From JAJXZP01 sp963787185 (GTDB lineage: Bacteria > Spirochaetota > Spirochaetia > Treponematales > Rectinemataceae): 64,000 nucleotides of DNA. This document shows positions 42,464 to 53,460 of the stretch, piece after piece. The notes beneath the pieces are model-generated. The model was not told the DNA's origin. It searched no databases and saw only the letters and a program-made list of their open reading frames with translations. Each line of letters opens with the position of its first letter. Position 1 is the first letter of the stretch. The DNA lies in assembly GCA_963787185.1 (NCBI GenBank), contig CAWBCC010000015.1:372001-436000 (forward strand). The letters run 5' to 3'. Position numbers and translations under genes: made by a program.

Positions 42464-43929
42464 CGGCGACCCTCGACGGCGCACTGATGCGGCGTGTGTT
42501 GGTTGCTGCTTTCCCCGATTCCGCCGCGGAGTCGGGGAGCGATATCCCTCCATCCTTCATGTATCTGCCGCAGAGCCACGCCCAGGCTCTCGATCCCGAT
42601 GTCTCGATCGTGTCCGGTATTCGGGGTGCCGGGAAGACCTTCTGGTGGCGGGCTCTCTCCGAGGAGAGCTTCCGATCCTATCTCGCCGGCGTATTCGGAT
42701 TGAAGCAATACGAGAATATCCAAGTCGCGCAGGGCTTCGGTACTATTCCCCAAGACGCGTATCCCAACAAAGAAACAATCCGCCGGCTCGTCTCCCAAAA
42801 AATCCGCACGGAAGACATCTGGCGCGCCATCGTCCTCTCGACGCTCGAACCGACCGGGGAAAAGAAACGCGAGTCAGATTGGGGGAAAAGGGTACAACGC
42901 ATCACTGCTGACTCGCAGTTCTTCGACCGCGAAATGCAGGAGCATGACGAGCGCTGCAGGAGGTCCGGAACGAAGATCCTGGTCATTTTCGATGCCCTCG
43001 ATCGACTCGCCGACACCTGGAATGAAATTCGGCCTATAGCCAAGGCGCTTTTCAAGGTGGCTTTGGATATACGGTCGTATGGCAGCATACGGCCGAAGTT
43101 GTTCGTCCGTTCCGACATGCTCGAGGATCGGGAGATCATCTCCTTCCCCGACGCTTCGAAGCTTCTGGCACGCAAGCTCGACCTCCTGTGGCGGAAGACC
43201 GATCTCTATGCCCTCATTTTCCAAAGACTCGGCAACGTAGTCGCAGGAGATTCCGAATTCAGGAAGTTCTGTGCGGACCAGTTCGGTCTGGAGTGGGATC
43301 GAAGTCCCGGGCGCGAAACGTGGATCCTTCCCGAAAAATTGCGCTACGATGAAAAATATCAGGCCGGGCTGTTCGCTGCCATCGCGGGACCCAAAATGGC
43401 CAAGGGCGAGAAAGGCTACAAGCGCGGAATCCCCTATTCCTGGCTCATAACTCACCTTATCGACGGACGCGAGCAGATTAGCCCTCGGAGCGTTTTCTCT
43501 GCCTTGAAGACGGCGGCTGAGCAGACTCCCGACGAAGAGTGGAATTATCCCCTGGACCCCAAGGCGCTTTCGAAGGGAGTCTCGGAGGCCTCCGGCAATC
43601 GCAGGAATGAGATTACCGAGGATTATCCCTGGGTCAACGACAGCCTGAAACCCTTGAAGGGCCTGACGGTGCCCTGTGAGCAGCACGAGGTGGTCGAGAC
43701 ATGGAGAAAGGCTGGTGTGATCGAACTGCTTGGTCAGATGAAAGACGACGATGAAGTGAAGCTCCCTCCCCGGCAGCTGGCCCGCGGCGAAGAGGGAGTG
43801 ATCGAGGACCTCATCGAACTGGGCGTCTTCTCCCGTCTGGGTGACGGCCGCATCCAGATGTCGGATATTTTCCGCATCGGATTCGGCATCAAGCGAAAGG
43901 GCGGCGTCAAGCCGCTGAGGAGCGGATAG
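42460..43929 (+). CDS. P-loop ATPase (STAND/KAP-like), third gene of the HEPN operon
   Basis: 489 residues. Walker A is SGIRGAGKTFWW (Lys59) and Walker B is ILVIFDALDRLAD (Asp178, Asp181). A conserved PKLFVRSDM sensor stretch and RKLDLLWRKTDLY follow. The C-terminal 150 residues are charged and may include a winged helix (EEGVIEDLIELGVFSRLGDGRIQMSDIF). This resembles the large ATPases that sense phage in abortive-infection systems, or the Sll1717-type P-loop family. Its start overlaps the stop of the KGGVGR ATPase. A TAG at 43927-43929 ends the operon; 159 bp without a gene follow. Confidence 0.78.
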   Translation: MTATLDGALMRRVLVAAFPDSAAESGSDIPPSFMYLPQSHAQALDPDVSIVSGIRGAGKTFWWRALSEESFRSYLAGVFGLKQYENIQVAQGFGTIPQDAYPNKETIRRLVSQKIRTEDIWRAIVLSTLEPTGEKKRESDWGKRVQRITADSQFFDREMQEHDERCRRSGTKILVIFDALDRLADTWNEIRPIAKALFKVALDIRSYGSIRPKLFVRSDMLEDREIISFPDASKLLARKLDLLWRKTDLYALIFQRLGNVVAGDSEFRKFCADQFGLEWDRSPGRETWILPEKLRYDEKYQAGLFAAIAGPKMAKGEKGYKRGIPYSWLITHLIDGREQISPRSVFSALKTAAEQTPDEEWNYPLDPKALSKGVSEASGNRRNEITEDYPWVNDSLKPLKGLTVPCEQHEVVETWRKAGVIELLGQMKDDDEVKLPPRQLARGEEGVIEDLIELGVFSRLGDGRIQMSDIFRIGFGIKRKGGVKPLRSG

Positions 43930-44088
43930 TAGTCGTCTTATTGAAGAAACTGGAACAAATGCTGCAAGAACAAGATCGTGTCACATGCAAGCTTGAAGAA
44001 TGGCTGTTTCATATCTTGCCGATTGCCTATGGAGCGCGCTACTGGGCGCGGTGCGGCATGAGTGGCTATCCTTGAGCGCGGGGGTGCC

Positions 44089-45180
44089 ATGCGACTGCGC
44101 GGAATCAGCTACGACGTGGGACGCGTGATGGGCGGGAACTGGCGGCCGGACTTCGATCCGCTCGTCGTTCGCCGCGAGCTGGCGATCATCAGGGACGAGC
44201 TCCATTGCAACGCCGTCAGAATCTGCGGCAGGGATATCCGCCGCCTCTCGGTCGCTTCGGGCATCGCCCTGGAGCTCGGCCTCGAAGTCTGGCTCTCCCC
44301 GGAACTCTGGGACAGAAGCCCGAGGGCCACCCTCGCCTACCTCGAAAAGGCGGCCGCCGCGGCCGAGAAAATCAGGATGGAGCGGCGGGGAGAGCTCGTC
44401 TTCCTCGTCGGTTCCGAGTCGACGCTCTTCATGCGGGGAATCGTGCCGGGACGGAGCGTCGCCGAGCGAATGCGCCGCTCCTGGACCTTGCTGAAGGAAG
44501 GCCGACACAATGCGCCGCTCAACGCCTTCCTAGCCGAAGCAAACGCGGTCGCGCGGGGGGCCTTCCACGGACGGGTCTCGTACGCGTCGCTCGTCTGGGA
44601 AGCGGTCGACTGGAAGCTCTTCGACGCTGTGGGCGTCGACCACTACTGGAACGAGAGGATCGCGGATCGCTACCTCGAGCTGCTCGCGCCGGTTTTCGCC
44701 TTCGGAAAGCCGGTGGTGATCACCGAGTTCGGCTTCCGCACCTACCGCGGAGCCGCGCTCTCGACGGAGGGCTTGGCGGGCGACCTCGCCGACTACCGGC
44801 CGAGCCTCCGGGTGATCGCCGCCTATCTCGCCAACGCGATCCGCGGCTCCCTGTTCGGCGCCCAGCCGCCCCCTCCCAGGATGAAGCTCAAGAGCGGCAG
44901 CCCCGAGCGCGACGAGCATGCCCAGGCTCTCGCGCTCCTCGACCAGCTGCGCCTCCTCGATGCAGCGGGTGTCGAGGGCGCCTTCATCAGTACCTTCGTC
45001 TCGCCCACGGCGCCCTACGATGAGGATCCGAGCCGCGACCTGGACAAGAACAGCTACAGCCTGGTCAAGACACTGGCCGGCCGAACCGGCACGACCTATC
45101 CCGGCCTGCCCTGGGAGCCCAAGGCAGCCTTCCGGGCCGTCGCCGATTTCTACCTCCTGCAGCGAGAAAGCCGAGCATAA
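44089..45180 (+). CDS. Glycoside-hydrolase-like TIM-barrel protein (of the type sometimes labelled abortive infection protein)
   Basis: About 363 residues from ATG 44089 (GGGGT upstream; an in-frame ATG at 44062 has no site). It begins MRLRGISYDVGRVMGGNWRPD and has barrel strands VRICGRDI, EVWLSPELWD, VFLVGSESTLFM, AVGVDHYWNER and VVITEFGFRTYRG, where the Glu in TEFGF sits where retaining glycosidases keep their nucleophile. Similar proteins in actinomycetes are annotated as abortive-infection proteins on thin evidence. No signal peptide. Outside the coupled operon, so any defence role is only positional. Confidence 0.72.
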   Translation: MRLRGISYDVGRVMGGNWRPDFDPLVVRRELAIIRDELHCNAVRICGRDIRRLSVASGIALELGLEVWLSPELWDRSPRATLAYLEKAAAAAEKIRMERRGELVFLVGSESTLFMRGIVPGRSVAERMRRSWTLLKEGRHNAPLNAFLAEANAVARGAFHGRVSYASLVWEAVDWKLFDAVGVDHYWNERIADRYLELLAPVFAFGKPVVITEFGFRTYRGAALSTEGLAGDLADYRPSLRVIAAYLANAIRGSLFGAQPPPPRMKLKSGSPERDEHAQALALLDQLRLLDAAGVEGAFISTFVSPTAPYDEDPSRDLDKNSYSLVKTLAGRTGTTYPGLPWEPKAAFRAVADFYLLQRESRA

Positions 45181-45357
45181 TAGCCCCTCTGCAGGAATCG
45201 GCGAGGATCTCCACCACAATTCCCAAAAAGCTCTGCAGGCAGGTTCGGAAGTCAGAGATCGGGCGGACATTGAACAGTGGATACCGAATCGATTGCCGGC
45301 TGTACGGCCGCAGGAGCCGGCTCAGAAAGGCGGCCTCATCGACTTGAGCGGTCAGCC

Positions 45358-45489
45358 TGACCAACTTGGGCAATCGCCCTGACCAACTTGGGCAATCGCC
45401 CTGACCAAGTTGGTCATTCGCCCTGACCAACTTGGGCGATCGTCATGACCAACTTGGGCGATCGTCATGACCAACTTGGACAATCTCGC
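45358..45489. repeat. Six 22-bp tandem direct repeats (TGACCAACTTGGGCAATCGC type)
   Basis: Units start at 45358, 45380, 45402, 45424, 45446 and 45468 with no spacers. Each contains CCAASTTGG, a palindrome around one central base, and ends in a variable ATCGCCC or ATCGTCA. Twenty-two bp is about two helical turns, so bound proteins would line up on one face, as at iterons or operator arrays. The repeats lie in a 711-bp gene-free stretch (45181-45891) between the glycosidase-like gene and fusA; 45181-45357 shows nothing I recognise. Confidence 0.85.
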
Positions 45490-45648
45490 TATACAACTGG
45501 AACTTCTCCCCGGATCCGGCGAATAATCCGCCACAGACCTCTTGCGCTGTCTTCACTCCGCGCGCTTCGCAGCCAGGGGGGGCCGCGAGTGATGAGCCCC
45601 GGTAATCAGCCCGAATCCCCCGTGCCCTCCCGAACCGAACATGAAGGA

Positions 45649-45774
45649 GAAGCGAAGCGCGGGACGCCGAGGCGATGGGGGCGAACGATTCCGCAGGCGA
45701 GCGGCCAGAAGGGCGCGAAGCCGAGGACCCAGTGAGCTCCCATTGCCTCGAAGCTGGGACCCGCGCTTCGCTTC
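45649..45774. repeat. 126-bp element with perfect 15-bp inverted ends
   Basis: GAAGCGAAGCGCGGG (45649-45663) is exactly repeated in reverse at 45760-45774 (CCCGCGCTTCGCTTC). The 96-bp interior is GC-rich with further short stems and no ORF that I trust. It might be a dispersed intergenic repeat, a MITE-like element or the gene for a structured RNA. Confidence 0.65.
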
Positions 45775-45826
45775 GCCTTAAGACGATATTTATGACGCGG
45801 GGGCTTCGGGCGTGGCTCCCCTCTCC

Positions 45827-45856
45827 TTGAAAACTCTGCGGTTTTCCGTATATGAT
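45827..45856 (+). promoter_or_regulatory. Promoter of fusA
   Basis: TTGAAA (45827-45832), 18-bp spacer, TATGAT (45851-45856), about 35 nt upstream of the EF-G start, which has GGAG 7 nt before the ATG. Confidence 0.6.
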
Positions 45857-45891
45857 CGCAAGCACTACCTCGCAATACCCGGAGCGCATCC

Positions 45892-47916
<2,025 letters not shown>

Positions 47917-47944
47917 CAGGCTTCCTTCCCCGTGGCCGCGCGGA

Positions 47945-47950
47945 TAGAAT
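47945..47950 (+). promoter_or_regulatory. -10 box (TAGAAT) of the MFS gene, leaderless geometry
   Basis: TAGAAT ends 8 nt before ATG 47959, and no Shine-Dalgarno is present. It lies only 29 nt after the fusA stop. Confidence 0.45.
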
Positions 47951-47958
47951 GGCGGACC

Positions 47959-49182
47959 ATGGAGCAGAAGCGCGACAGGCTCGAGCCCTCCCATATCGCC
48001 CTCATCCTTCTCGTCTCGACCGCGAGCTTCTTCGAAGGCTACGATTTCATAATCCTGAATCTCATCCTTCCCCTGTTGCAGAAGGAATTCCGCATCGACA
48101 TACGAGAGGTGGGCGTTGCGGCCTCGGCCATCGCCCTCGGAACGATAGCGGCCTTTTTCGTGATCAGGCTCGGCGACAGCCTGGGCAGGCGCGCGCTTCT
48201 CATATGGACGGTCCTCGGCTACACCGCGGCGACCGCCCTGACCGCCTTCTCGAAAAGCATCGGCGCCTTCGTCGTTCTGCAGTTCGCGGCGCGCGTTTTC
48301 CTCGTGGCGGAGTGGGGCATCTCGACCGTCATCGTGGCCGAGGAGATTCCGGCCGGGAGGCGGGGCCTCGGCATTTCCATCGTTCAGGCGGCGGCGGGGC
48401 TTGGCGGCATCGTCGGCAGCGCCATATTTCCCATCGTCGAACGCAGTCCGATGGGATGGCGGGCCATGTATCTCGTGGGGATCCTGCCGCTCATGGCGGT
48501 ATTCTTCATCCGCAGGAGCCTCAAGGAGACCAGGCGCTTCGCGCTCGTCCGCGCCTCGACGGCGAAGGGGCCCTCCTTCGGGGAAATACTCGCGCCGCAA
48601 TATCGTGCGAAGCTCGTTCTCGTGGCCCTGCTGTGGTGCTTCATGTATCTGGGCTACACCTCGGTGTACACCTTCTACACGACCTTCGCCATCCAGGAGC
48701 GGGGACTGGACATCCGGCAAGTCAGTCTCATCGCGGCGATCGCCTTCACCCTGGGTCTCGCGGGTTTCCTCGTCGCGGGCCGTCTCATGGACTCCTGGGG
48801 CCGCCGCCCCACGGCTGTCACCTTCTTCACCGCGGGCGGCGTTTCCACCGCCCTCGTGTTCCAGGCGCCCAGGGCCCTTCTCGGGCCGGCTCTCGTCGTC
48901 CTCATCTTCTTCATGACCGCCTACCTGACCATCTGCGGCACCTATACGGCCGAACTCTTCCCCACGCGCCTCAGATCGAGCGCCGCCGCATGGACGAACA
49001 ATACGCTCGGCCGCGTCGGCATGGTCCTGGCGCCCGCGATGGTCGGCAGTCTCGCCGGCCCCCTGGGCGGCGTCGGCCCGGCCGTGAGCCTGATGGGGCT
49101 CTTTCCCGTCCTTGCCGCCGCGATCGTATTTTTCTTCCTGCAGGAAACGAAGAAAAAGGAATTGGAGGATATCAGCGGATAG
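47959..49182 (+). CDS. Major facilitator superfamily transporter
   Basis: 407 residues, 12 hydrophobic helices. The loop 2-3 motif is RLGDSLGRRALLIW and the loop 8-9 copy is GRLMDSWGRRPTAVTFF, as in sugar-porter/metabolite:H+ symporters; LKETRRFAL and LQETKKKEL after helices 6 and 12 also fit. The N-terminal SHIALILLVSTASFFEGYDF recalls aromatic-acid and sugar porters. ATG 47959 is chosen over GTG 47932 because TAGAAT lies 8 nt upstream. Substrate unknown. Confidence 0.88.
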   Translation: MEQKRDRLEPSHIALILLVSTASFFEGYDFIILNLILPLLQKEFRIDIREVGVAASAIALGTIAAFFVIRLGDSLGRRALLIWTVLGYTAATALTAFSKSIGAFVVLQFAARVFLVAEWGISTVIVAEEIPAGRRGLGISIVQAAAGLGGIVGSAIFPIVERSPMGWRAMYLVGILPLMAVFFIRRSLKETRRFALVRASTAKGPSFGEILAPQYRAKLVLVALLWCFMYLGYTSVYTFYTTFAIQERGLDIRQVSLIAAIAFTLGLAGFLVAGRLMDSWGRRPTAVTFFTAGGVSTALVFQAPRALLGPALVVLIFFMTAYLTICGTYTAELFPTRLRSSAAAWTNNTLGRVGMVLAPAMVGSLAGPLGGVGPAVSLMGLFPVLAAAIVFFFLQETKKKELEDISG

Positions 49183-49188
49183 TTTGGT

Positions 49189-49767
49189 CTAGAAACTCGA
49201 AAGAATGTAGATGCCCAGGAGCGTTTCGACGGTCATGAGCTCGTCGGAGGGCAGGTTCGCGCCGCGCGCCTGAGCCTCGAGCTGATCGATGTACCAGAAG
49301 AACAGCCCGAACTTGGGGTCGATTCTGAAGCAGTAGACGATGAAATCGGAGGCCCGGCTCTGCGCTCCGAAGAGCAGATGGGCGATCGCGTGGGCCAGCG
49401 CGACGAAGCGGCGAAAGGCGGGGCCTATGGTTCCTTCGCGAAAATCCTTTTCGACGGCCGTCAGATCCTCGAGCAGGCGCTCCTTGGGCTTTTCTTCGGT
49501 TTTCTCGACCCAGGTCTTGTGCACGAGGAGCTCGACGTTCTCCCGGAAAACGTGGAGCAGACGATCTATGCGGGCCAGCCGTTCCGCCTTGGGGCCCGCG
49601 AGGTAGTGTTGAAACTCGCCGGGATTGCCCATGAGGTCGGCCAATTGGACTGCATAGCGGTTCCGCAGGGCGTCGTCCGCGCCGAGGAGAAGCGGCAGTA
49701 CGGCAAAGGCCGCCTTCTCGACATCGGTGACCATGCGATCGTCGATCGCGGATTCCGGGAAACTCAT
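49189..49767 (-). CDS. Conserved hypothetical protein
   Basis: 192 residues, soluble and helical, no signal peptide. Landmarks: LMGNPGEFQHYLAGPKAERLARIDRL and HAIAHLLFGAQSRASDFIVYCFRIDPKFGLFFWYIDQ. I recognise no family. It converges on the MFS gene (7-bp gap) and diverges from the DUF4954 gene. Codon use and GC match the host, so it is probably a core lineage protein. Confidence 0.7.
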   Translation of the reverse strand: MSFPESAIDDRMVTDVEKAAFAVLPLLLGADDALRNRYAVQLADLMGNPGEFQHYLAGPKAERLARIDRLLHVFRENVELLVHKTWVEKTEEKPKERLLEDLTAVEKDFREGTIGPAFRRFVALAHAIAHLLFGAQSRASDFIVYCFRIDPKFGLFFWYIDQLEAQARGANLPSDELMTVETLLGIYILSSF

Positions 49768-49830
49768 GGCCTACCATGTCAAGAAAGCCGATTCTTGGTC
49801 AATACCCCGCGAAGAAGAACGGGCCCGCAC

Positions 49831-49860
49831 TTGCGGGCGGCGCGGCGCCGGGACTATCAT
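49831..49860 (+). promoter_or_regulatory. Promoter of the DUF4954 gene
   Basis: TTGCGG (49831-49836), 18-bp spacer, TATCAT (49855-49860), ending 10 nt before ATG 49871. No ribosome site, so the mRNA would have almost no leader. Confidence 0.5.
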
Positions 49861-49870
49861 CCTTTCAATC

Positions 49871-52162
49871 ATGAACGATATACGAATCCTTTCGGAAGAA
49901 GGCTACGGTCTGGGCTTCGTGCCCGCCGCCTTTCTCGCCCCGGGCGAGGACGAGTATCGAATCCGCGACGTCCAGCTCGTCGAGATGCTCGGGCGCGGTC
50001 CTTCTTCCTATCGCAGACTGAGCCCCCACGAGATCGAGACCCTGGTCAAGAACGGCAACAGTTGCCGAGACTGGGACCTCATGCGCGTCAGCGATCCCTT
50101 CGCTCCGGAGCTCGTCAAGAACTGCGAATTCGCCGGCCTGGTGCGCCTGGGCAGGCTCGAACGGGTCGTGCTCGAACATCACGAAACCCAGGTTCCGGCG
50201 GGCATCGTCAACTCGCGCATCATCGCCTGCGACATTGGGGACAACTGTTCCATCCAGGATTCGGCCTACCTCGCGCATTATATCGTCGGCGACGGCTGCA
50301 TCCTTCTCGCCAACGGCGAGATCCACGTCTCCAACCATGCCAAGTTCGGCAACGGCATCGTGATGGAGGGCGAGAGCGAGGAACTCCGGGTCGAGCTCGA
50401 CCTCATGAACGAAGCCGGCGGTCGCTCCGTCCTTCCCTTCGAGGGCATGATCTGCGCTGACGCCTACCTCTGGGCGCGAAACCGCGACGACGCCGCTCTC
50501 ATGGCGAGCTTCCGCGCGATGACCGAGGCGATGTTCGACCGACGGCGCGGCCGCTACGGCACCATCGGCCGGCATTCGGTGCTGAAGTCCAACCGGGTGA
50601 TCAAAGATGTCTCCATCGGCGAATGCGCCTACGTGAAAGGCTCCAACAAGCTCAAGAATCTCAGCATCCTATCGAGCGAGAGCGAGAGAAGCCAGATCGG
50701 CGAGGGGGTCGAGCTCGTCAATGGCATCATCGGCTACGGATGCCGCGTGTTCTACGGCTGCAAGGCGGTGCGCTTCGTGATGGGCGCGAATTCGGCCCTC
50801 AAATACGGGGCTCGGCTCATCCACTCCGTGCTCGGCGACAACTCGACCGTATCCTGCTGCGAGATGCTCAACAATCTCGTCTTTCCGGCCCACGAGCAGC
50901 ACCACAACACGAGCTTTCTCGTGGCGAGCCTCTTGAAGGGCCAGAGCAACATGGCCGCGGGGGCCACGGTCGGATCCAACCACAATTCGCGTTCCAACGA
51001 CGGCGAGATCGAGGCCGGGCGCGGCTTCTGGCCGGGACTATGCACTTCGGTCAAACATTCTTCGCGCTTCGCGTCCTACTGCCTCCTCGCCAAGGCCGAC
51101 TACCGCTACGAACTGGACATCACTCTCCCCTTCTGCCTCGTCGACGACGACAGACACGGCGAAAGGCTCGTCCTGTCGCCCGCGTTCTGGTGGATGCACA
51201 ACCTCTTCGCCCTCATGCGCAACGAGTCGAAATTCCGCTCCCGCGACAAGCGGACGACGAAAACCCAGGCTATAGAGTTTTCACCCTTCGCCCCCGACAC
51301 GGCCGAGGAGATCATCGCGGCCATCGCTCTGCTCGAGGAATGGACGGGCGCCGCCCTGGCGAGGAGAGGGGGCCGCGATCCCAAGAAGGTCCCGGCGGGC
51401 GAGCTCCGCGCAGCCGGAGCCGCGATGCTCGAGGGCGACGGGGATATGAGCGACATCGAAGTGCTGGGCGAGGCGGTGGAGCGCTCCCGGCGTCCGACGG
51501 TGATCCTGAAGCCGCGGCGTGCCGGAGCGGCCTACCGCGAGATGCTGCTCTGGTACGGCGCCAGAACGGTTCTCGAGTTCGCGGAGGCGGTGCCCGATCC
51601 CTGGGAAGCGCTGCTCGGCCTCGAGGGCCCCCGCGAGTCTTCCTGGGAGAATGTCGGAGGTCAGCTCATTCCGAGGTCGAAACTCGAGGCGCTCCTGGCC
51701 CGCTCCCGCGGCGGCGAGATCCGCGACTGGGGCGCGATGCACGCCGAGTACGCGCGCCTCGCGGCGGAGTACCCCGTAGACCGAGCCCGCCACGCCCTCG
51801 CCTGCCTGGCCCTGCTCTACCCGGGACGAGGAGTGGAGGAAAGACTCCGAGCGGCCCTGGCCGACACGGCCGAGCTGTCGCGACGCGTCGAGTCCGCCGT
51901 GCTGGAGGGCAGGCGCAAGGACTACGAAAACCCCTTCCGCAGGGCGACCTACAGAAGCGAAGCCGAGATGGCCGCGGTGATCGGACTGCCCGAGGACAAC
52001 GCCTTCGTGCGGCGCACGGCGCTGGAGATGGACGAGCTTCGCGCCCGCATCGCCGGTTTCGAAGCTCGCCTCGCTCCGGTCCCGGCGGACCGCCGAAAAA
52101 TCGGAGAATTTCCGGTAGTCAGCCGGAGCTACGTGCTTCCCGCGCCGCGGCGCGCCAGGTAG
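49871..52162 (+). CDS. DUF4954-family protein with left-handed beta-helix
   Basis: 763 residues. The N-terminal part YRRLSPHEIETLVKNGNSCRDW is typical of DUF4954. Then follow many hexapeptide-like turns (IVNSRIIACDIGDNCSIQDSAYLAHYIVGDGCILL and similar), which make a left-handed beta-helix as in acyl- and nucleotidyl-transferases. The later KYGARLIHSVLGDNSTV and NMAAGATVGSNHNSR belong to the same fold. The C-terminal 300 residues are helical. Members occur in Bacteroidetes and spirochaetes; a sugar-nucleotide or acyl transferase role is suspected, not shown. ATG 49871 chosen because the upstream extension has poor coding character. Its last 34 bp overlap the convergent MFS gene. Confidence 0.88.
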   Translation: MNDIRILSEEGYGLGFVPAAFLAPGEDEYRIRDVQLVEMLGRGPSSYRRLSPHEIETLVKNGNSCRDWDLMRVSDPFAPELVKNCEFAGLVRLGRLERVVLEHHETQVPAGIVNSRIIACDIGDNCSIQDSAYLAHYIVGDGCILLANGEIHVSNHAKFGNGIVMEGESEELRVELDLMNEAGGRSVLPFEGMICADAYLWARNRDDAALMASFRAMTEAMFDRRRGRYGTIGRHSVLKSNRVIKDVSIGECAYVKGSNKLKNLSILSSESERSQIGEGVELVNGIIGYGCRVFYGCKAVRFVMGANSALKYGARLIHSVLGDNSTVSCCEMLNNLVFPAHEQHHNTSFLVASLLKGQSNMAAGATVGSNHNSRSNDGEIEAGRGFWPGLCTSVKHSSRFASYCLLAKADYRYELDITLPFCLVDDDRHGERLVLSPAFWWMHNLFALMRNESKFRSRDKRTTKTQAIEFSPFAPDTAEEIIAAIALLEEWTGAALARRGGRDPKKVPAGELRAAGAAMLEGDGDMSDIEVLGEAVERSRRPTVILKPRRAGAAYREMLLWYGARTVLEFAEAVPDPWEALLGLEGPRESSWENVGGQLIPRSKLEALLARSRGGEIRDWGAMHAEYARLAAEYPVDRARHALACLALLYPGRGVEERLRAALADTAELSRRVESAVLEGRRKDYENPFRRATYRSEAEMAAVIGLPEDNAFVRRTALEMDELRARIAGFEARLAPVPADRRKIGEFPVVSRSYVLPAPRRAR

Positions 52163-53319
52163 CGCCGGAAGACGAGCCAGGACGCGGGCACGGCCAGCGT
52201 CACAGCCGGGTAGAGTATCTGCGCGTAGTCGTCGGTGACGAAGGACAGCGCGAGGAAGAGCCCCGCGCCCAGCGCTCTTCCGATATTGAGAACGATCTCG
52301 ACGGCTATGTTCCGCCCCGCGATGTCGCCTTCGCGTTCGATGTACCGGGCGAGAATGCCGAAGAAGGCGGCGTTGAACGGCAGGAACACCAGGGCCTCGG
52401 CGAGCTTCCAGACGAGCCCCGAGACGGCCGCCCCTCCCGGCGTGGGGACGGCGACGAGAATGATCGAAGAAGAGACCGCCGCCAGAGAGCCCCATCCCCA
52501 GAAGGCCGAGGCGCGCCTCGGTTTCATGGTCCTGCCCGCGGCGTAATTGGCGCCGATGCCGAAGACGGCGAACGCTATCGAAAGTTGTCCGGCGGCCTCG
52601 TCGCTTTTCGCGGCCTGCAGGACCAGGATGCTCATGATGGACCAGCTCGCTCCGTCGCGCACACCGTAGACGAGGTTCGCGCCCATCGCGAATCGCCAGC
52701 CCGGATCGCCGCCCGGCTTCAGGTGTCGGAGTATGCGTATGGGAGCGCTCACCTCGCTGACGCGCAGCGAGACGGCGGCGGCGGCCATGAAGGCCATGAC
52801 CGCCGCGATGAGAAGGAAGATCAGCGCGTAGCCGACGCCGGGCCGCGGCGCGAACTCGATGGCCGCCGTCGCGAGCATGGGCCCCGCGGCGCCGGCCGCC
52901 GAGCTCAAAGCCCCGGAAATGCCGAAAAAGCGCCCCCGTTCGCTCTCGTCCACCGCCTCGGCCAGCACGATATTGAAGGGAAACCAGAAGAAGCCGTTTG
53001 CGAGCCCGTTCACCGTTCCGATGAGGTAGAGCAGATGCGCGCTCCGCGGGCCCAGGACCACGAGAAGTCCGTAGAAGGCCACGAACAGAAGGAGTCCCAG
53101 CGCGATGGAGATCCGCTTGCCCGCCCTCCGCGACAGGAGGGCGGAGGCGCAGAAGCCGACCGGAATGAGGGCGAATTGGAAGAGATTGAAGACAGTGATG
53201 GCGGCCAGGCCGTCGAGCCAGCGATAGAGGTACATGTTGACGAACACGGTGGACACCGCGTTCGAGAAGGCCAGACCGGTCGAAAGGAAGAGCACGACGC
53301 GGGCGTTTCGCGCGAACAT
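52129..53319 (-). CDS. Major facilitator superfamily transporter
   Basis: 396 residues, about 12 helices, no signal peptide. The loop 2-3 motif is SRRAGKRISIALG and the central LAEAVDESERGRFFGISGALSS is typical of MFS proteins related to YfkF/YxiO-like efflux. No Shine-Dalgarno; TAGCAT is 6 nt before the ATG. Substrate unknown. Confidence 0.87.
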   Translation of the reverse strand: MFARNARVVLFLSTGLAFSNAVSTVFVNMYLYRWLDGLAAITVFNLFQFALIPVGFCASALLSRRAGKRISIALGLLLFVAFYGLLVVLGPRSAHLLYLIGTVNGLANGFFWFPFNIVLAEAVDESERGRFFGISGALSSAAGAAGPMLATAAIEFAPRPGVGYALIFLLIAAVMAFMAAAAVSLRVSEVSAPIRILRHLKPGGDPGWRFAMGANLVYGVRDGASWSIMSILVLQAAKSDEAAGQLSIAFAVFGIGANYAAGRTMKPRRASAFWGWGSLAAVSSSIILVAVPTPGGAAVSGLVWKLAEALVFLPFNAAFFGILARYIEREGDIAGRNIAVEIVLNIGRALGAGLFLALSFVTDDYAQILYPAVTLAVPASWLVFRRYLARRGAGST

Positions 53320-53460
53320 GGGGCAATGCTACGCCGCATGCGCACGGGTGGGAAAGGGCCCGCTTCGTCCGGTCGTCTTGACAGTGGGCGATTCTTTACA
53401 GAAGATCAATCAGCCAAGGTCAAAACCCGCTTAGTTTCGACCTTCGAAAGGAAGAATAGT

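Noticed and set aside
45358..45489. CRISPR array
   Set aside because: Repeats are directly abutting with no spacers, and no cas gene is in the window.
45065..45534. Repeat-containing ORFs on the minus strand
   Set aside because: The unit length of 22 is not a multiple of three, so the frame rotates between units; no ribosome site or family resemblance.
50623..53460. Long N-terminal extension (ORF open from 50623) of the LivJ gene that starts at 53461
   Set aside because: The extension overlaps the DUF4954 and MFS genes and has no coding character; a signal peptide and ribosome site fix the start at 53461.
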